Part shown: positions 1 to 11,606 of the stretch, in pieces
Numbering within the stretch: the first letter of the stretch is position 1
How the letters are laid out: every line of letters starts with the position of its first letter
Assembly: GCA_008638375.1 (NCBI GenBank)
Contig: VIRR01000564.1
Coordinates: 186,001-250,000 of the forward strand
DNA from: Nyssa sinensis
Lineage: Eukaryota > Streptophyta > Magnoliopsida > Cornales > Nyssaceae
Direction of reading: 5' to 3'
Length of the DNA: 64,000 nucleotides
Program-made: the position numbers and the translations under genes
Notes under the pieces: generated by a model
The model's database searches: none
Seen by the model: the letters and a program-made list of their open reading frames with translations, nothing else
Told to the model about the DNA's origin: nothing

Positions 1-816
1 CTTGCTCTGTCAGAACGCTGTCTTTTTCACAGAGTATTTTCTCTTAACTGTACACAAATCTTTAAGAATTTTTGCATAAGTAAGAACTTGTTTAATCACA
101 TGCAAAAAAGGAAGATTGATGTTTACCTACCTGAGATTCTCTAATATTTCATTGTTAGGATCCAAAGTTCGCTTGCTTGGTTTTAAAACTTGTGGCAATG
201 GTACCTTAACAGGGCTCTTTGTCACATCTGGGTCCTTGAGCAGCTCGGTATTACTACCATTTTGATCCTTTTTCACATCTCCCGATTTGTCCATTATTGG
301 GATGTGTAATGACTTACCACTTCGAGTTACAATGGCATTCGCGTCCTTCAAATTCTCTTGCGACATGTGTTGACCATGGGGTGTGGACTGAGCTTGGGAA
401 GGGAATCTACCTCGCTCATTCACACTTAAAGAGTTCATCAATTTGGACACTTGGCTCTTTATCTCCTTATTTTCTTCCACAACTTACGTAATCAAAGATT
501 CAAACTTTTGATTAGTCTTATCCTGTGCTTTAATAAAAACATGCAAAATGTCTTCTAAAGAATTCCTAAAAGATGAAGGTGCATGATATGGTGCAGGGTA
601 TGATCTAGGGGGCTATGCATGTGGCTGATTTTCAGACTTCTAGCTAAAATTGGGGTGATTGCGTCACCCCGGATTGTAAGTCTCAAAGAAGGGTGTGAAA
701 GGCTTCTTGTATATACCTAAGGTCTTACATTGTTCATTATACAGCCCTCTCATCTCAGCAAATGTGGGACACTCTTTGGCGAGGTGATTTACCCCACCAC
801 ACACAGAACATGTGTC
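1..816 (-). pseudogene. Athila-type gag C-terminal region, copy A (partial, broken)
   Basis: Gypsy/Athila-like gag tail, incomplete at the window edge. A second CCHC-like stretch (CSVCGGVNHLAKEC) is followed by FAEMRGLYNEQC and ETYNPG, phrases typical of Athila gag-pol polyproteins. After ETYNPG the expected Trp codon is TGA, a stop also present in copy B, so the break predates the duplication. A further open stretch at 127-480 matches residues 1-117 of the longer copy B frame at 44941-46113. Non-functional; recognition of the Athila lineage is from memory of the family. Confidence 0.7.
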
Positions 817-1834
817 TTTCTTACCACACATGTGATTACTACAGCCAGTAACTAAATACCACTTAGCACTGTCATCGTTATCCACAACATTACAAGCCAA
901 CAACACGGTCTCTACTTCATTATTACCACCAGGATTATTTTCAACAACATTAACTTGATGATCTCTATTATTTGGCTTTCTAGATCTGCAATCAGACTTT
1001 TTATGCCCAAACTTGTCACAATTAAAACATTGAATATTGGATTTATGAGATTGTGGATTAGAATTGTTACCATCCCCTTTTTCTTAGACTGGTCTGTGCT
1101 GGCAATTATTATTCTGCCACTGATTATTGTTCTGCCACTAACTGTTGCATTATCTGCCACTGATTGCCTCTACCTCTTCCTCCACTAGATCTGTTTTGCC
1201 CATTATTGCCTCTGCCTCCTCTATTGTTGTGATTTTTCCCTCTATTCTCGTAGTTTTGAAAACGTTGATTAAATCCTGCATTATTCTGAGACTCGCCTTT
1301 TTCATTCTTTAAATTTAATTGAGCTTGCAAAGCTTCCTCCACTGAATTTTTTGATCTCTCATTCAAGCGTTGTTCATGAACTATCAACGAAACCTCTAAT
1401 TTATCCACTATCGTGAACTCCAAGTTAGCCGACTATTCAATAGCTGTCACTTTATATTCAAACCGCAGTATCAAGTTTCGAAGAATTTTTTCAACAATTT
1501 GACGGTTTGCTATTTGTTCACCATTAGTCCTCATCTCATTTACAAGTGCCGCGGTCTGCGAAAAATACTCAGAAATAATTTTTGATTTTTCCATTTGAAA
1601 CAACTCAAACTCTCTATGTAGTTTTTGTAATCTAGCATTTTTCACCTTATCAACACCAACATATATTTTTTCAAGAATATCGCATGCTTGTTTTACAAAC
1701 TTAACATGGACAATTTTACTAAGAACAGAAATATCTAAAGCTTGATGAATACAATTTAAAGTTTTGAAGTGTACATACCTTGTTGCCTCATCTACATCTA
1801 CTGTAAGCTCTTCTTTAATGAATTTCGTTGTCAA
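817..1834 (-). pseudogene. Copia-type gag with start of aspartic protease, copy A
   Basis: Starts at the ATG at 1834 (MTTKFIKEEL) and reads, with frame breaks near 1430 and 1160-910, through a UBN2-like gag domain (ACDILEKIYVGVDKVKNARLQ), a Gly/Arg/Asn-rich linker, an intact CCHC knuckle (CFNCDKFGHKKSDC) and the beginning of a Copia protease (KWYLVTGCSNHMCG). The protease motif is normally DTG; here it is VTG in both copies. Just after GKK the frame passes without a break into Athila gag sequence. This copy keeps the second knuckle cysteine that copy B has lost. Confidence 0.75.
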
Positions 1835-1949
1835 ATCACTTGAACAAAAAATGTCATCATCGTATTCTCCTAAATATGAAAATGAGATTTTTCATCAAAT
1901 TTATAAACTATACAAATAAGTGAAGTAATTTTTACGAATAAAAAAATTA

Positions 1950-1964
1950 AACTCTGATATCAAT
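1950..1964 (-). promoter_or_regulatory. Primer binding site of chimeric element, copy A
   Basis: On the minus strand this reads ATTGATATCAGAGTT, a one-base variant of the tRNA-iMet complementary TGGTATCAGAG that follows many plant LTRs. It abuts the LTR end (...GTCCAACA on the minus strand). The copy B site (47584-47598) keeps the canonical GGTATCAGAG. Confidence 0.7.
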
Positions 1965-2221
1965 TGTTGGACCCAAAAATAATTAAACTATATTAAAATA
2001 AAAAAAATAGCAATTCAATATTTCATGGCGAACCCGCGGCACTGTATGCCTCCTTTTCTTTTGGCTTGCGGCTACCAGCCTTGCTGGTTTTTTTTTATTC
2101 TTTCTTCTTTCTTCAATAAAAACAAACTACTTTTTTGAAAAAGCAAACATTATGGCTGACGGCCTGGGCTGCGGCTCCCTTCTTTTTTGCTGCTGCACAC
2201 CCTCTTTTTTTTTTACATGAC

Positions 2222-2252
<31 letters not shown>

Positions 2253-2360
2253 AATTATATTGAGGCTAACCCTAATATAATTAGGATTCTTATCATTAGC
2301 ATGACTCTATTTTAAGAGTTTTATTAAAAATATAGTAATTTAGTTTAATTGGTTCACATT
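1965..2360 (-). repeat. Copia-type LTR, copy A (outer end uncertain)
   Basis: Plus strand begins TGTTGGACCCAAAAAT, the inverse of an LTR 3' end, directly beside the primer binding site. It contains a (TA)n microsatellite at about 2222-2247. The equivalent LTR in copy B starts at 47599. The outer end is a guess; homology between the copies runs on into the PMP3 intron so it cannot mark the edge. Confidence 0.5.
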
Positions 2361-2476
2361 TATATTTATTTTTAATATACATACCAACTAGTGTGTGTAT
2401 ATATATTTTATTTTTCTTCAATTTTATTTTGTGATGATTTTAGTAATTTTTTGCTTTATTTTAACTGAGGTTGCAG

Positions 2477-2560
2477 ATAGAGTTCTGGATTGATTTGTTG
2501 CTGACACTACTGGGATATGTTCCGGGAATCATATATGCAATTTATGTGTTGGTTGGATAG
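2477..2560 (+). pseudogene. PMP3/RCI2 proteolipid, last exon only (copy A)
   Basis: A 28-codon exon preceded by a good acceptor (GAGGTTGCAG) and ending in TAG. It encodes a phrase like EFWIDLLLTLLGY and PGIIYAIYVLVG, the second transmembrane half of the plasma membrane proteolipid 3 / RCI2 (LTI6) family, about 54 residues in full. RCI2 genes usually have an intron just before the EFW phrase, which fits. The first exon is not visible; the intron is occupied by the minus-strand retroelement. The exon itself is uninterrupted in this copy, so whether the gene still works depends on sequence left of the window. The stop is followed by an AT-rich 3' flank. Confidence 0.75.
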
Positions 2561-4694
2561 CAGATTTGTTTGCATTTTATGCTTTAACAAGTATAGAAAC
2601 AATTGTGTTTGGTGTTTTTCTAGCCAAATTTGATCACTGGTGTGTTTGTTTTGATTTAGAATTGAAGATGATGATGTTCTTTGTTTATTATAGTTGTTGT
2701 CTCTTGATGATGGATTTTGAGCAATGTTTTTCTAAATTAGTTTTACTTTTTGTTAGTTTGTTATTTTATTTTATAGAATCAAGTCTTATCGGAGTTTACA
2801 AACTTTTTTTTTAAAACTAATCTCAATAAAAATATGGTATGATAAATTTTTAGCGAATCGAGTTAAATTTGGAACAGTTAAACTATTCAAATTATTTAAA
2901 CTCGGCTCATGGTTGATTTAATTATAAGCAGATTTAGGGGTGGTTGAGGGGCCATTTCCTTCTCAAATTTGAGCAAAATTTTAATTTTGTAATATAATTT
3001 TGTTAAAAGTTTTAAAAATTAGAAATTGGTTTTCAAAAATTGTTGAATTTTCAAAAAAATTAATATATACATTTTGGCACCTTAATCATAATTTTTAGAT
3101 TTGTCACTAGTTACAAGATCATTCAAGATCGTAAATCAGGTTTTAATATATTTTAAATTTTGCTAATTTATTGAATTTGACTCGATAAGATAATAACTAT
3201 TTTATTATTATATAAAAAAATTAAGATTTGTCATCGATTTGATTAAAGAGTCATTTGAAATTGGCCTGACACATAAGTCAAGCTTCAATATAACTAATAT
3301 TCAATTAATTTTAACAAATTAAGTTTAAACAATTTATTGTTAAGTTTAATTTGACTCATTTAGAACCCTAATTAAATTGTGAATTCTAGATATAATGATC
3401 GATTAATGTTATTCGTAATGCGGATATCTTAAAAGATCTTTGATTGGTCCACCTTGGTTAATAGAATTATTGTATGGGAAAAAGTTTAGTGGTATGGTTG
3501 CATGAAGAAATTTATGACCATTTAAATTAATTTTTAACATGTGATATATATTTTAACTTAAAACATCAACATGATAACATTTATTTCATGTATCTGAAAC
3601 TGATTTAAATAACCATGAAGTTTTTTCATTTATGTTGTCACTAAACTTTTTTTGTTCCATTGTATGATAATACAAAAAGCAAATCTGTACTAGTATTTTC
3701 ACTTGCTAGGGTTTGCGTAGTCTTTCAAGAGAAAAAAAAAGTTACAATCCAAATAATGTGACAATAAATTATTGACAAAATATTTATCATGTATCTAAAA
3801 TATCACTGATGATTTAATATTATATTATTTGAGATGCAAAATTTGATAATAAAAACTAGGCTAAAGAGTATTATTATTACTTTTTGGTCCATGCTTGAAG
3901 TCAAATTTTCAAATTATTTTCCTTGATTTGATTTCTGATTTATTGAGTAATATTAGAAGGAAAATGCAGGCTTTTGAGATTTTTTTTTTTGATGTATTGG
4001 TAAAGGAGTATTATGGTCAGCTTACGCGTATCAGACTAAGTCTTTCTATTCGTGATAGTCAAACTCATTCTTTAAACTCTAACTGTCAACGATTAGTGCT
4101 GAAGAAATTGATTTGAGATTTTTTACTATCCATTTGAGCATAAATGCAGTTAGTGGGTTCTCCCAGAAAGGGAAAAATTGGAACTTTGAAGATGGGACTA
4201 ATATTAAAAGTGACCTGCTTGTATAATGCTGGATGTATAGATATGGGATTCTAATGCTCTGATGCATTGGCATTGATACAGTGAGCTCTATTCTAAGATT
4301 TGGAATTTTTCTTCCATTTGATCATAGATTCATGGTAAAAATAGAGAGCTCCATCAGGAGCTCTTCAATTATTCCACGCTTTACGCGGTGTGGATTGGGG
4401 CAGGAGCCCCTTTGAAAATAATTATTGTGAGATGATGCAAAATGCTTGAGAGTGCAAGTACATGAGGTTTAATAGTGTTGTAGAAAACGGTTGTTGAAGT
4501 ATGTTTTTGGTTAATTTTGAGTTAAAATAAAAATGGGATCCATACATTATTTAAAGTGAGTTCATAAGAAAATATATCCTCTTTTATGAATAGATTAAAA
4601 ATATATATTATATTACTCAAAATTATTAAAGAGTGAATAAAAAATTGATTCTAAATATCACACTTGAACATGGTAGCAAGAGCTCGTAAAAAGT
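2561..4694. other. Non-coding duplicated DNA, 3' flank of PMP3 exon (copy A)
   Basis: AT-rich DNA with no supportable gene. It matches 52698-54883 closely with scattered substitutions and small indels; for example copy B has an extra run of about 56 bases near 53880-53935 that is absent here. The first few hundred bases are probably the old PMP3 3' UTR and downstream region. Confidence 0.6.
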
Positions 4695-4708
4695 TTGTGT
4701 CCTATATT

Positions 4709-5036
4709 TGTTTTTTTTTTTTGAAAGAAGCAATGAATACTACAATCAACTGAACTCAATTCAACATAGTTACAAATCACTAACCAATTAAATTACTAAA
4801 TTCAGGAGCCTCTTAAATATGGGTCCTAGAGTCAACATAATTATAAATCACTAACCACCTAAATTACTAAATTCAGGAGCCTTTCAAATATGGGTCTTGT
4901 ACCAAAAAACCAGTCCAGTCCATGAATGGGTGAAAATAATACTCACAACCCTCTAATGAAGGAAGTGATACTTGAACCCACAACTTCACCCTAATGAAGA
5001 GGTCATGGTAGCCAACTGAGTTAGTCCCAATTGATG
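4709..5036 (-). mobile_element. tRNA-derived SINE, copy A
   Basis: Minus-strand SINE. Its head near 5036 carries a box A-like stretch (ACTAACTCAGTTGGCTACC on the minus strand) and a box B-like GGTTCAAGTATC; its tail is the poly-T run at 4711-4722 on the plus strand. It is flanked by a perfect 14-bp target site duplication, TTGTGTCCTATATT, at 4695-4708 and 5037-5050. The body has an internal duplication of a ~65-bp segment (CTAAATTCAGGAGCC twice). The same insertion is in copy B, so it predates the segmental duplication. Confidence 0.85.
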
Positions 5037-5050
5037 TTGTGTCCTATATT

Positions 5051-6772
5051 GGATGGATATACAATTCTGTGCGAGTATATATACAATTATCTTGAATAAA
5101 GATTTGGGGCCTTAAGAAGTACCCCAAGGACCTCTTGGGCTTGGCTTAGGCCCCTTTATATATACGTATATTTTTTAGAGAAAATTTAATTAATATTTTA
5201 TTTAAAAAATTTCTAATTTTTTTATTTACCGTTTTAACATTCCCAAAACGTTGTCGTATTGGGTATGCCTGTTAGCGTCATCGTCTTCATTGAACCGGCG
5301 TATCGACTCAAACTAAAGCTTTATGTTTTTTGGCCTACATCAATGGCTCCCATCACTGAATATACACTAGAATAATGGTATTCAAAATGAGTGTCTATTT
5401 TTATATTTTAATGTATTTTAAATTTAAAAAAATGTTAAATAGTTTGAACCAACCATCAGAAGAGAGATTATGGTAGTTATTCTTTCCACTAAATTTTGTC
5501 TCCCCTATCTCTCTTCCCAACAAGAGGCATATATGCCTCCTGTCATCTACCAAAAACATTTTTTCTAATGTAATATCTCCTTGTTGATGTGTAAAATTTG
5601 AGTGTTAGGAAGGCAAAATGACCATTAGGTGTGAGATGAGTTGTAAACTAGATGTCTCATATTCAACTCTCAAGAGGCATTGGAACATCTCGTCTTAACC
5701 AATACACTTGAATTGCGGATAATTGGAAGAATTTTTCAAAAATATTATTTGTGTGTAGATAGTAATTTAGATATAATTTTTTGTAAAATGTTTTTAAAAT
5801 ACGTTTAAGAATTTTGTAATTGATTTTTTGAAAATTGTGACGATATGTTTAGATATAATAATCTGAAATTAATTTCAGAGTTGAAAAATATGAAAACATG
5901 TTTGGATATGATAATAAATCTTTTTTTTTTTAAATTTCTTTGCCAATATATTTGTATTTATAATTATTTTTGTTGTTAGTTTTGTTATTTAATTTTTAAA
6001 TATATCAATAGTATTTTGTATTTTGCTAAGTTAATCACTATTCACCCACTCAAAAATAAAAATAAAAATAAAAGCCCCATAGTTATTTCATGTTTCAAGG
6101 ACCATTGCAATGTGTGGGAGAATAATGCCTTTGATTGACGCGACTTGAAGAAGGGTCCGAGGCGACTTGTGAGAGGTTTTTTTTGGATGGGTCGGTACAC
6201 CACATGTTAATGCAGCCTGTTAAAAACACTCTTACACATGTCTTATATCTCACTAAAATAACATATGCCATATTACATATGATATAATATTATTAAGTAT
6301 TTGTTTAAATGAATGATAAAAATAAATGTTTAAAAAAATAATATTTTAAAACAGATATTTAAAAAAAAAATTATTTATTAACACTTTTTTAAAATAATCA
6401 TTTCAATTTTAAAAATATTAAAATAATTATTTTAAAAAATTCAAATAAACACACTTATCTCAAAAACTTATTTTAAAAATAAAAATGATTAAACCGTAAA
6501 ATTACCCAGCTAAACATAGCCTAAATAGGCACATTATCATCCGGATCCATTCAAAATTTCCACATCGTGTGAGAGAAAAATTCGCCTGAATGTCTCTGAT
6601 TGATGTGCATCAGTGTCCTTTTTGGCCTTTTCAGAAAGAAACTTTAGTTGCTTTTTCAAGAAGCAACTTTTCCCTGTGCCAAGATTTGACAACCAAACAC
6701 AATTTAGGGTTCTGTTTAAAAAAAAACATATTCCTTGTATTTTTCCGTAAATTACATTGGGATAATGTTACT
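5051..6772. other. Non-coding AT-rich DNA (copy A)
   Basis: No gene seen. Collinear with 55225-56933. A GC-richer stretch at 5104-5150 (GGGCCTTAAGAAGTACCCC) resembles the 3' part of some dispersed repeat but has no visible ends. Confidence 0.5.
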
Positions 6773-6960
6773 TGGCACAAGATTTTCGTGTACAACTGAT
6801 GTGGCACTTGTTACCAAACAAGTCTACCCAACTTAGTCACCAAACAACCCTGCTGAAGACCAGTCACCAAACAGTCTTGAGCGACTTTCAATGTCGAAGC
6901 TTCGATCTGACTTTCCCGCACAAGCCTCTTTCTCTCTCTCTGCATCTCGAAATCACACGA
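6773..6960. mobile_element. Foldback MITE, left part only (copy A)
   Basis: Begins TTGGCACAAGATTTTCG and runs through GGCACTTGTTACCAAACAAG and AGTCACCAAACAA. In copy B the same left arm is followed by its inverted right arm (57170-57289); here the right arm is missing because of a deletion that also removed about 1.1 kb of flank. Superfamily unclear because no target duplication is readable. Confidence 0.65.
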
Positions 6961-9370
6961 CTTCCAATGTCGAAGTTTCAAGGCACTCTAAAAACAAATG
7001 TCAACGATGCTGGAGCAATATTCTCATTATCTCTGTCTCTCTCTCTTAATATCTCTTTCGCTCTCTGAAACTTTCTTTGTTACACTCTCACCGACACCGA
7101 TTTGCCTCTGAAACATATCTGAATTAGCTTCCAAATTTATTTCTCACACATCGATTGCAGCTCCTACTGAAACATATTTCTGTCTGACATCTCACTCTCT
7201 GAGAGATCTCTCTGGTTTAAGCCGCTCACCCATCGCATCCATCAATCCGAAACTGAGCTTCAATGGCTTTCTTCTCTATTTAACAACGGTTTGCTCCGTG
7301 TCTTCATCAAGCTTAACCTCTGTGATGCGTAAGAGAGAAAAAAGAGAAAGCAGCTTGCAGTTTTTGAAGTTTCCGATCATCCCTTCTACAACGAGAACGC
7401 AGTTCCGGCATAACCGTTCAAAAAGGTAAGAAAACCCCTTCGGTCTTCCATGTTGGCATTTAAGGTTATTGCCGTTTCGGTACCTCCATCATTACAAAGA
7501 ACTTTGAAAACAATAATTTTTAAAATATAATTTCATAAAATAAGTAGAAAAAAAAATTGATGCTAACATATCCAAATGCATTTTCTGTATTTCCAACTCT
7601 GTAAATCATTCCATATTATCATATCCCAATGTATTTTTTCATTCCATATAATATTCAAACGCAATTACCAGCTCTACTGCGGTCACATAATATGCACTAC
7701 TTGCCATTTTAGAATTAATATGAATCACTCATGGCTGGTTTTTAGGGCAAGGGTTTGGCTTCAACAAAAAACACACAAGTGCTTAAGAGATGGCTCCTCA
7801 ATCCTCAGGTAACTTCATCCCTTGTAGAATGTTGTTATTGTTCGCTACATGTTATTTTCTTCCAGAGTTTACCAACTTTGCCGATTGATTACATTGCTGC
7901 TGCCGTCGCCGTTACCAAGCAACGGCCAACGCCACCACGATATTTACATATTTCACCTTCATTTGAACACGAACCATTACCGAATCAATTTTTACACTTC
8001 ACACCTCCATTTACTCTCTCTCTCTCTCTATCCCCTTTCTTTGTTCCCTTTTTTTTTTTTTTGCTGGACTCCATGGATTTCAGATCTGGTGATTGCTTCG
8101 CGCAATGGTTTCAATGGATCGATCGGCCACAGAGGTGGCTGTATGGATTTGTAGAAATCTATGGATTTCAAATTTGGTGCTTATGGTTTCCGGCGTTGTT
8201 GTCTGTTGCATTGATGTTTGACGGTGGTGGCTTGCCGATGGTGGTTGACGACGAAGAAGATAAGGTGGTTTGATGGCTTTGGTTAGTCTTGATAGAATTG
8301 AGTATGGGAGACTGGAGAGAACAACAGCAGTTAAAGGGTGTGATGTATCAAAATAAAATAAAATTGGATATTGTATTTTTTAGTATTGATTTTATTAGAA
8401 CATAACCCCCAAATTTTTTTTATATGAACCATTGTAAATTTTAAAAATGTAATTTTGATCTTTCAAAAATTTAAATATTATATTTTTATCAATTATTTTG
8501 TTAAATTTTGTTATATATTTATATAATCTCTTAAATTCTAATATTTATAATTCCACTGAGAAAATAGCGGTGGTGTCCCATTGCTAGTGTGGGCTAGGGT
8601 TTGGGATGGGAGTGACTCCTAATCTACTATAGTATTCCTATACTTGTTGCAACCGCATTGGACAGACAATGAGAAATTAAATTTTAAATAAAGAAAACAA
8701 TGTTCACCTCATACAATAATGGTTAATTTATGCATGATTTTTTTTTTGAGTTTTTGAAATGAGACTAATTTTTTTTTTAATCTTATTTTTACAAAAATGA
8801 CAAACATACATTTTTCAGTTTTTTTTAATTTTTTTTCAATTTTAATCAATTTTTTATTATATTTTTTATGTTCAAATAAATATTTATTAAATTTTTTTAA
8901 CTAAATAAATATAAATTATTTATCTTTATTTTATTTTTTATATAAAATAAAAAAAGTTTTAAAATAAGTTAGGAAAAGGTCAAAATGTAAAACATTTAGA
9001 AAAAATTTAAAAGAGGTATTTTTATCATTTTGAAAAAAAATGAAGTTAGGAATTGTTTTTGTAGATTCTCGGTAAAGCAAAAAAGAAGAAGGAAATGTCA
9101 TATCAAAATTTTTAATTAATTATTAAAAATTTTAAAAGAGATGATTATAATTTATCTTATAATAATTTAAAATTAATTAAAAAATATGTACCCCAATAAT
9201 TTAAAAAAATGAACCCAGTCCACCCAAACTCCATTCCCTCTCTCTCTTTCGTTTTTTTATTCTTTTTAGTTTGTTGTGATTTACATTTTCATTCTTTTGT
9301 TAATTTGTAATGACAGGGTTTATTTTTTAAGAAGAAAATTTAATGGCATGAGCGGAGTCGGAAATTAATT
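6961..9370 (+). other. Gene-like segment repeated three times in the window (copy A)
   Basis: Not recognised. The features are gene-like: a CT-rich leader at 7020-7440 with a donor-like AAAAAGGTAAGAA at 7421-7433, an exon-like piece at 7748-7809 (GLASTKNTQVLK in one frame) followed by GTAAC, and a further acceptor-like TGACAG at 9312. Related copies lie at 58420-60800 and, more divergent and shortened, at 37925-38470. The predicted proteins of 100-170 residues here overlap (CT)n runs and differ in frame between copies, so they are not supported as genes. It may be the 5' part of a decayed gene or an unclassified transposon. Confidence 0.35.
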
Positions 9371-9635
9371 ACTAGGTATGCTTCTGTTGATGTTTTACTT
9401 ATTCAATCATTGCATAAAAATGAATTGAAATTCTGAAATGAGATCCCATGGTGCAATAGTAATGTGAATTTCTACAACCAATAATCTTATGGTAATAATA
9501 AGAGTCTAAACTTTCATGTGTAATTGAAGGCTAATAGAACATATTAAGTATTATAGGAAAACAAACATTGGCAATCCATTCTTTGCAATTCTTTTTTTTT
9601 TTTTATTTTTTGTGAAAACACTATAAGAGAGATAA
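8276..9635. other. AT-rich non-coding DNA up to the retrotransposon insertion
   Basis: Long A/T runs and no open frame worth reporting, apart from the exon-like piece near 9312 noted above. It matches 59700-61070. Homology with copy B stops at 9635/61070, which marks the insertion point of the LTR element starting at 9636. Confidence 0.6.
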
Positions 9636-10177
9636 TGTAACACCTTGATCTGAAATAGGGATCATTAAGTCGTGGATTATACATTAGTGATCGAGACATT
9701 AAGTAATGAGGTCGGTTTCAAACTCCAAAACGTGGACTTTTAGTAAAAGTCTTGAAAACTCATGACGACTGTGCATCATTTTCATTGCAATCACTAACTT
9801 GTTGGTTTTGTAGTGATTATATGTTTTCACGTCAATCGTCAATCTTTCATGAGTATAAGATTTAGGCATGAACATTTCGTAAATAAATTAAGCAATAATA
9901 ATAATATTATTATTTAGAAAATAAAATATAAAATATAAGTACCTAGTAAACAATGTATATGTAAACTAATGTAATTATAGTCTATGATATGCAAGTATAT
10001 ATACGGCTACTATATATGTAGATGTTAAGCTAATGGAAAAAAAATTAAAAATAAGCCACTAGGGTTACCAACTAATTGTGTCATAAAAATACACATAAGA
10101 TGTATATATGTTCACATAATGAATGTGCTAGAAGTAAAATAAAATAATTGTAATATAATTATTATATATATACCCAC

Positions 10178-10231
<54 letters not shown>

Positions 10232-11403
10232 GATTGATGGTGGCCTGTCCCAAAACAGTAACATGAAGAAGCACTCATTAGAGAAGCTGCAGCAAGCAAT
10301 AGGTGATCTAGTGGATTGGGCAACTAGGAGGTGTAATAATTATATGTATAGTTATATTCACATATATACATAATTGTATACACATGCCCACACCATCATT
10401 CAGTCACACGGAAAGAGAGGAGTTTTTGAGAAGAAGAAGGGAGAAAATCAGAAGGAGAAGGATACCACCTTTGAGGTAAAAACAACAAAACTCAACATTT
10501 TCTCTCTCTAAAATCTTGCATATATACAAGTTGTTTTAAGATTTTTGTAGCATGCATGAGTTAATTTTGATAGAGAAACTATTAGAATTTAATTTAGAAG
10601 GTCAAAAAAGGGATTGACATAGACGGACCATGAAGAGCAGCCATTGGAGGACCTTGCTTATAACAGGTCTGAACTGTTGGTAACCAAACCATGTTTGGTG
10701 TATGGAGACCCTCACTAGACCCTACAACCACCTCAGAAACACCTGACTGTGATAAAAAAGCTTAAGTAATGACCATGAAAACATGAGTTGCAAGTTTCGG
10801 GTTTGAAATCGAACCTCTTAAACTCAGTTTAAATTTTATGAATGAAAAATGAAACCTTATGAAAAATAAATCACGACAGACAAAATCCCAACAATTTTGG
10901 TTCAAAAATGAGCATATACGATCGAGATACAGGTTTGGTTATCCAACCCTTAACCAAACTAGTGAGACCAATACCAACACTAAGATGAATGCCAAAATGG
11001 TTCTTAGTGTTATAGGAACATTTTTGTTTGAAAACAATAAAGATTTATGGAGCCAAAACATACGAAATTGAAACTTTAACTTTGTGGGAATTAGGGCAAC
11101 AGAGGTGGAATGGTGGGGAAGACGATCGAGTTGAGTTGCAAAATCGTTTAAAATGGAGGGTGAACTCGGGACACATGGCGGCCGTGAAGGCTGCCATCGC
11201 ATTAATGAAGCGATGACGTTTTGGGCTAAAGGGTTTTAAAACCTTGACTGACTTGTTTGGTTGTGCGTTTATAATGCCCAATTAATATCCTGAGCACTGT
11301 TGAGATGGCTTATCCACGAATAATGTCTCTGTTCGTTGTTTGGTTTCAAGAAATCAAGAAAAATAAAAGGGGCTGTAGCCTCAGCGATTCAAACCCCTGA
11401 CCC
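9636..11403 (+). mobile_element. Ty3/gypsy 5' LTR, first part (split by CACTA-1)
   Basis: Starts TGTAACACCTTGATC exactly where homology between the duplicate copies ends. Internal phrases (GGACCTTGCTTATAACAGGTCTGAAC at 10650-10675; the GTGGGGAAGACG region near 11110) match the same positions of the solo LTRs at 12320 and 12800. A donor-like TTGAG/GTAAAA lies at 10475. With 27116-29583 the LTR totals about 4236 bp, close to the 3985 and 4373 bp of the solo LTRs. The (TA)n(CA)n tract at 10185-10231 is a microsatellite. Confidence 0.75.
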
Positions 11404-11426
11404 CACTTGCCAAACAAAAAATAACA

Positions 11427-11606
11427 CTTTTAGCGACGTGCATTATTAGCGACGTACACTGTGCGTCGCAAAAGGTCACTTTTAGCGACGCACAATGGGA
11501 GTCGCTAATAATGTGGGAAAAAATTTAATAAAAAATTGAGTTTCTTGCGTGAAAATTGGCGTCGAACTATTAGCGATGCCTAGGTGGCTTTTAGCGATGC
11601 ACCTAT
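11427..11606. repeat. CACTA-1 5' subterminal repeats
   Basis: Several copies of CTTTTAGCGACG, ATTAGCGACG and TGCGTCGC in both orientations. Such short repeats next to CACTA termini are transposase binding sites in characterised En/Spm elements. The array continues at 15592-15690 beyond the inserted solo LTR. Confidence 0.7.

Larger units (their letters stand above)
1..2360 (-). mobile_element. Chimeric Copia/Athila LTR retroelement, copy A (cut by window start)
   Basis: Minus-strand retroelement read from about 2360 down to 1. Order in its own 5' to 3' sense: LTR (about 2360-1965), primer binding site (1964-1950), Copia-type gag (1834-817), then Athila-type gag C-terminus (816-1). The rest would lie left of the window. 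It is nearly collinear with 45633-48000, which shows the missing part. The outer LTR end is not certain: no clear terminal CA is seen on the plus strand between 2250 and 2476. It lies in the intron before a PMP3 exon. Confidence 0.75.

Noticed and set aside
2566..2814. 82-residue hydrophobic ORF present in both duplicate copies (also 52658-52912)
   Set aside because: It lies in the 3' flank of the PMP3 exon, frame and length differ between copies, and hydrophobicity follows from T-rich DNA.
7755..8273. 172-residue ORF and overlapping frames
   Set aside because: Crosses exon-like borders and a (CT)n run; the copy B frame stops earlier and the third copy is out of frame.
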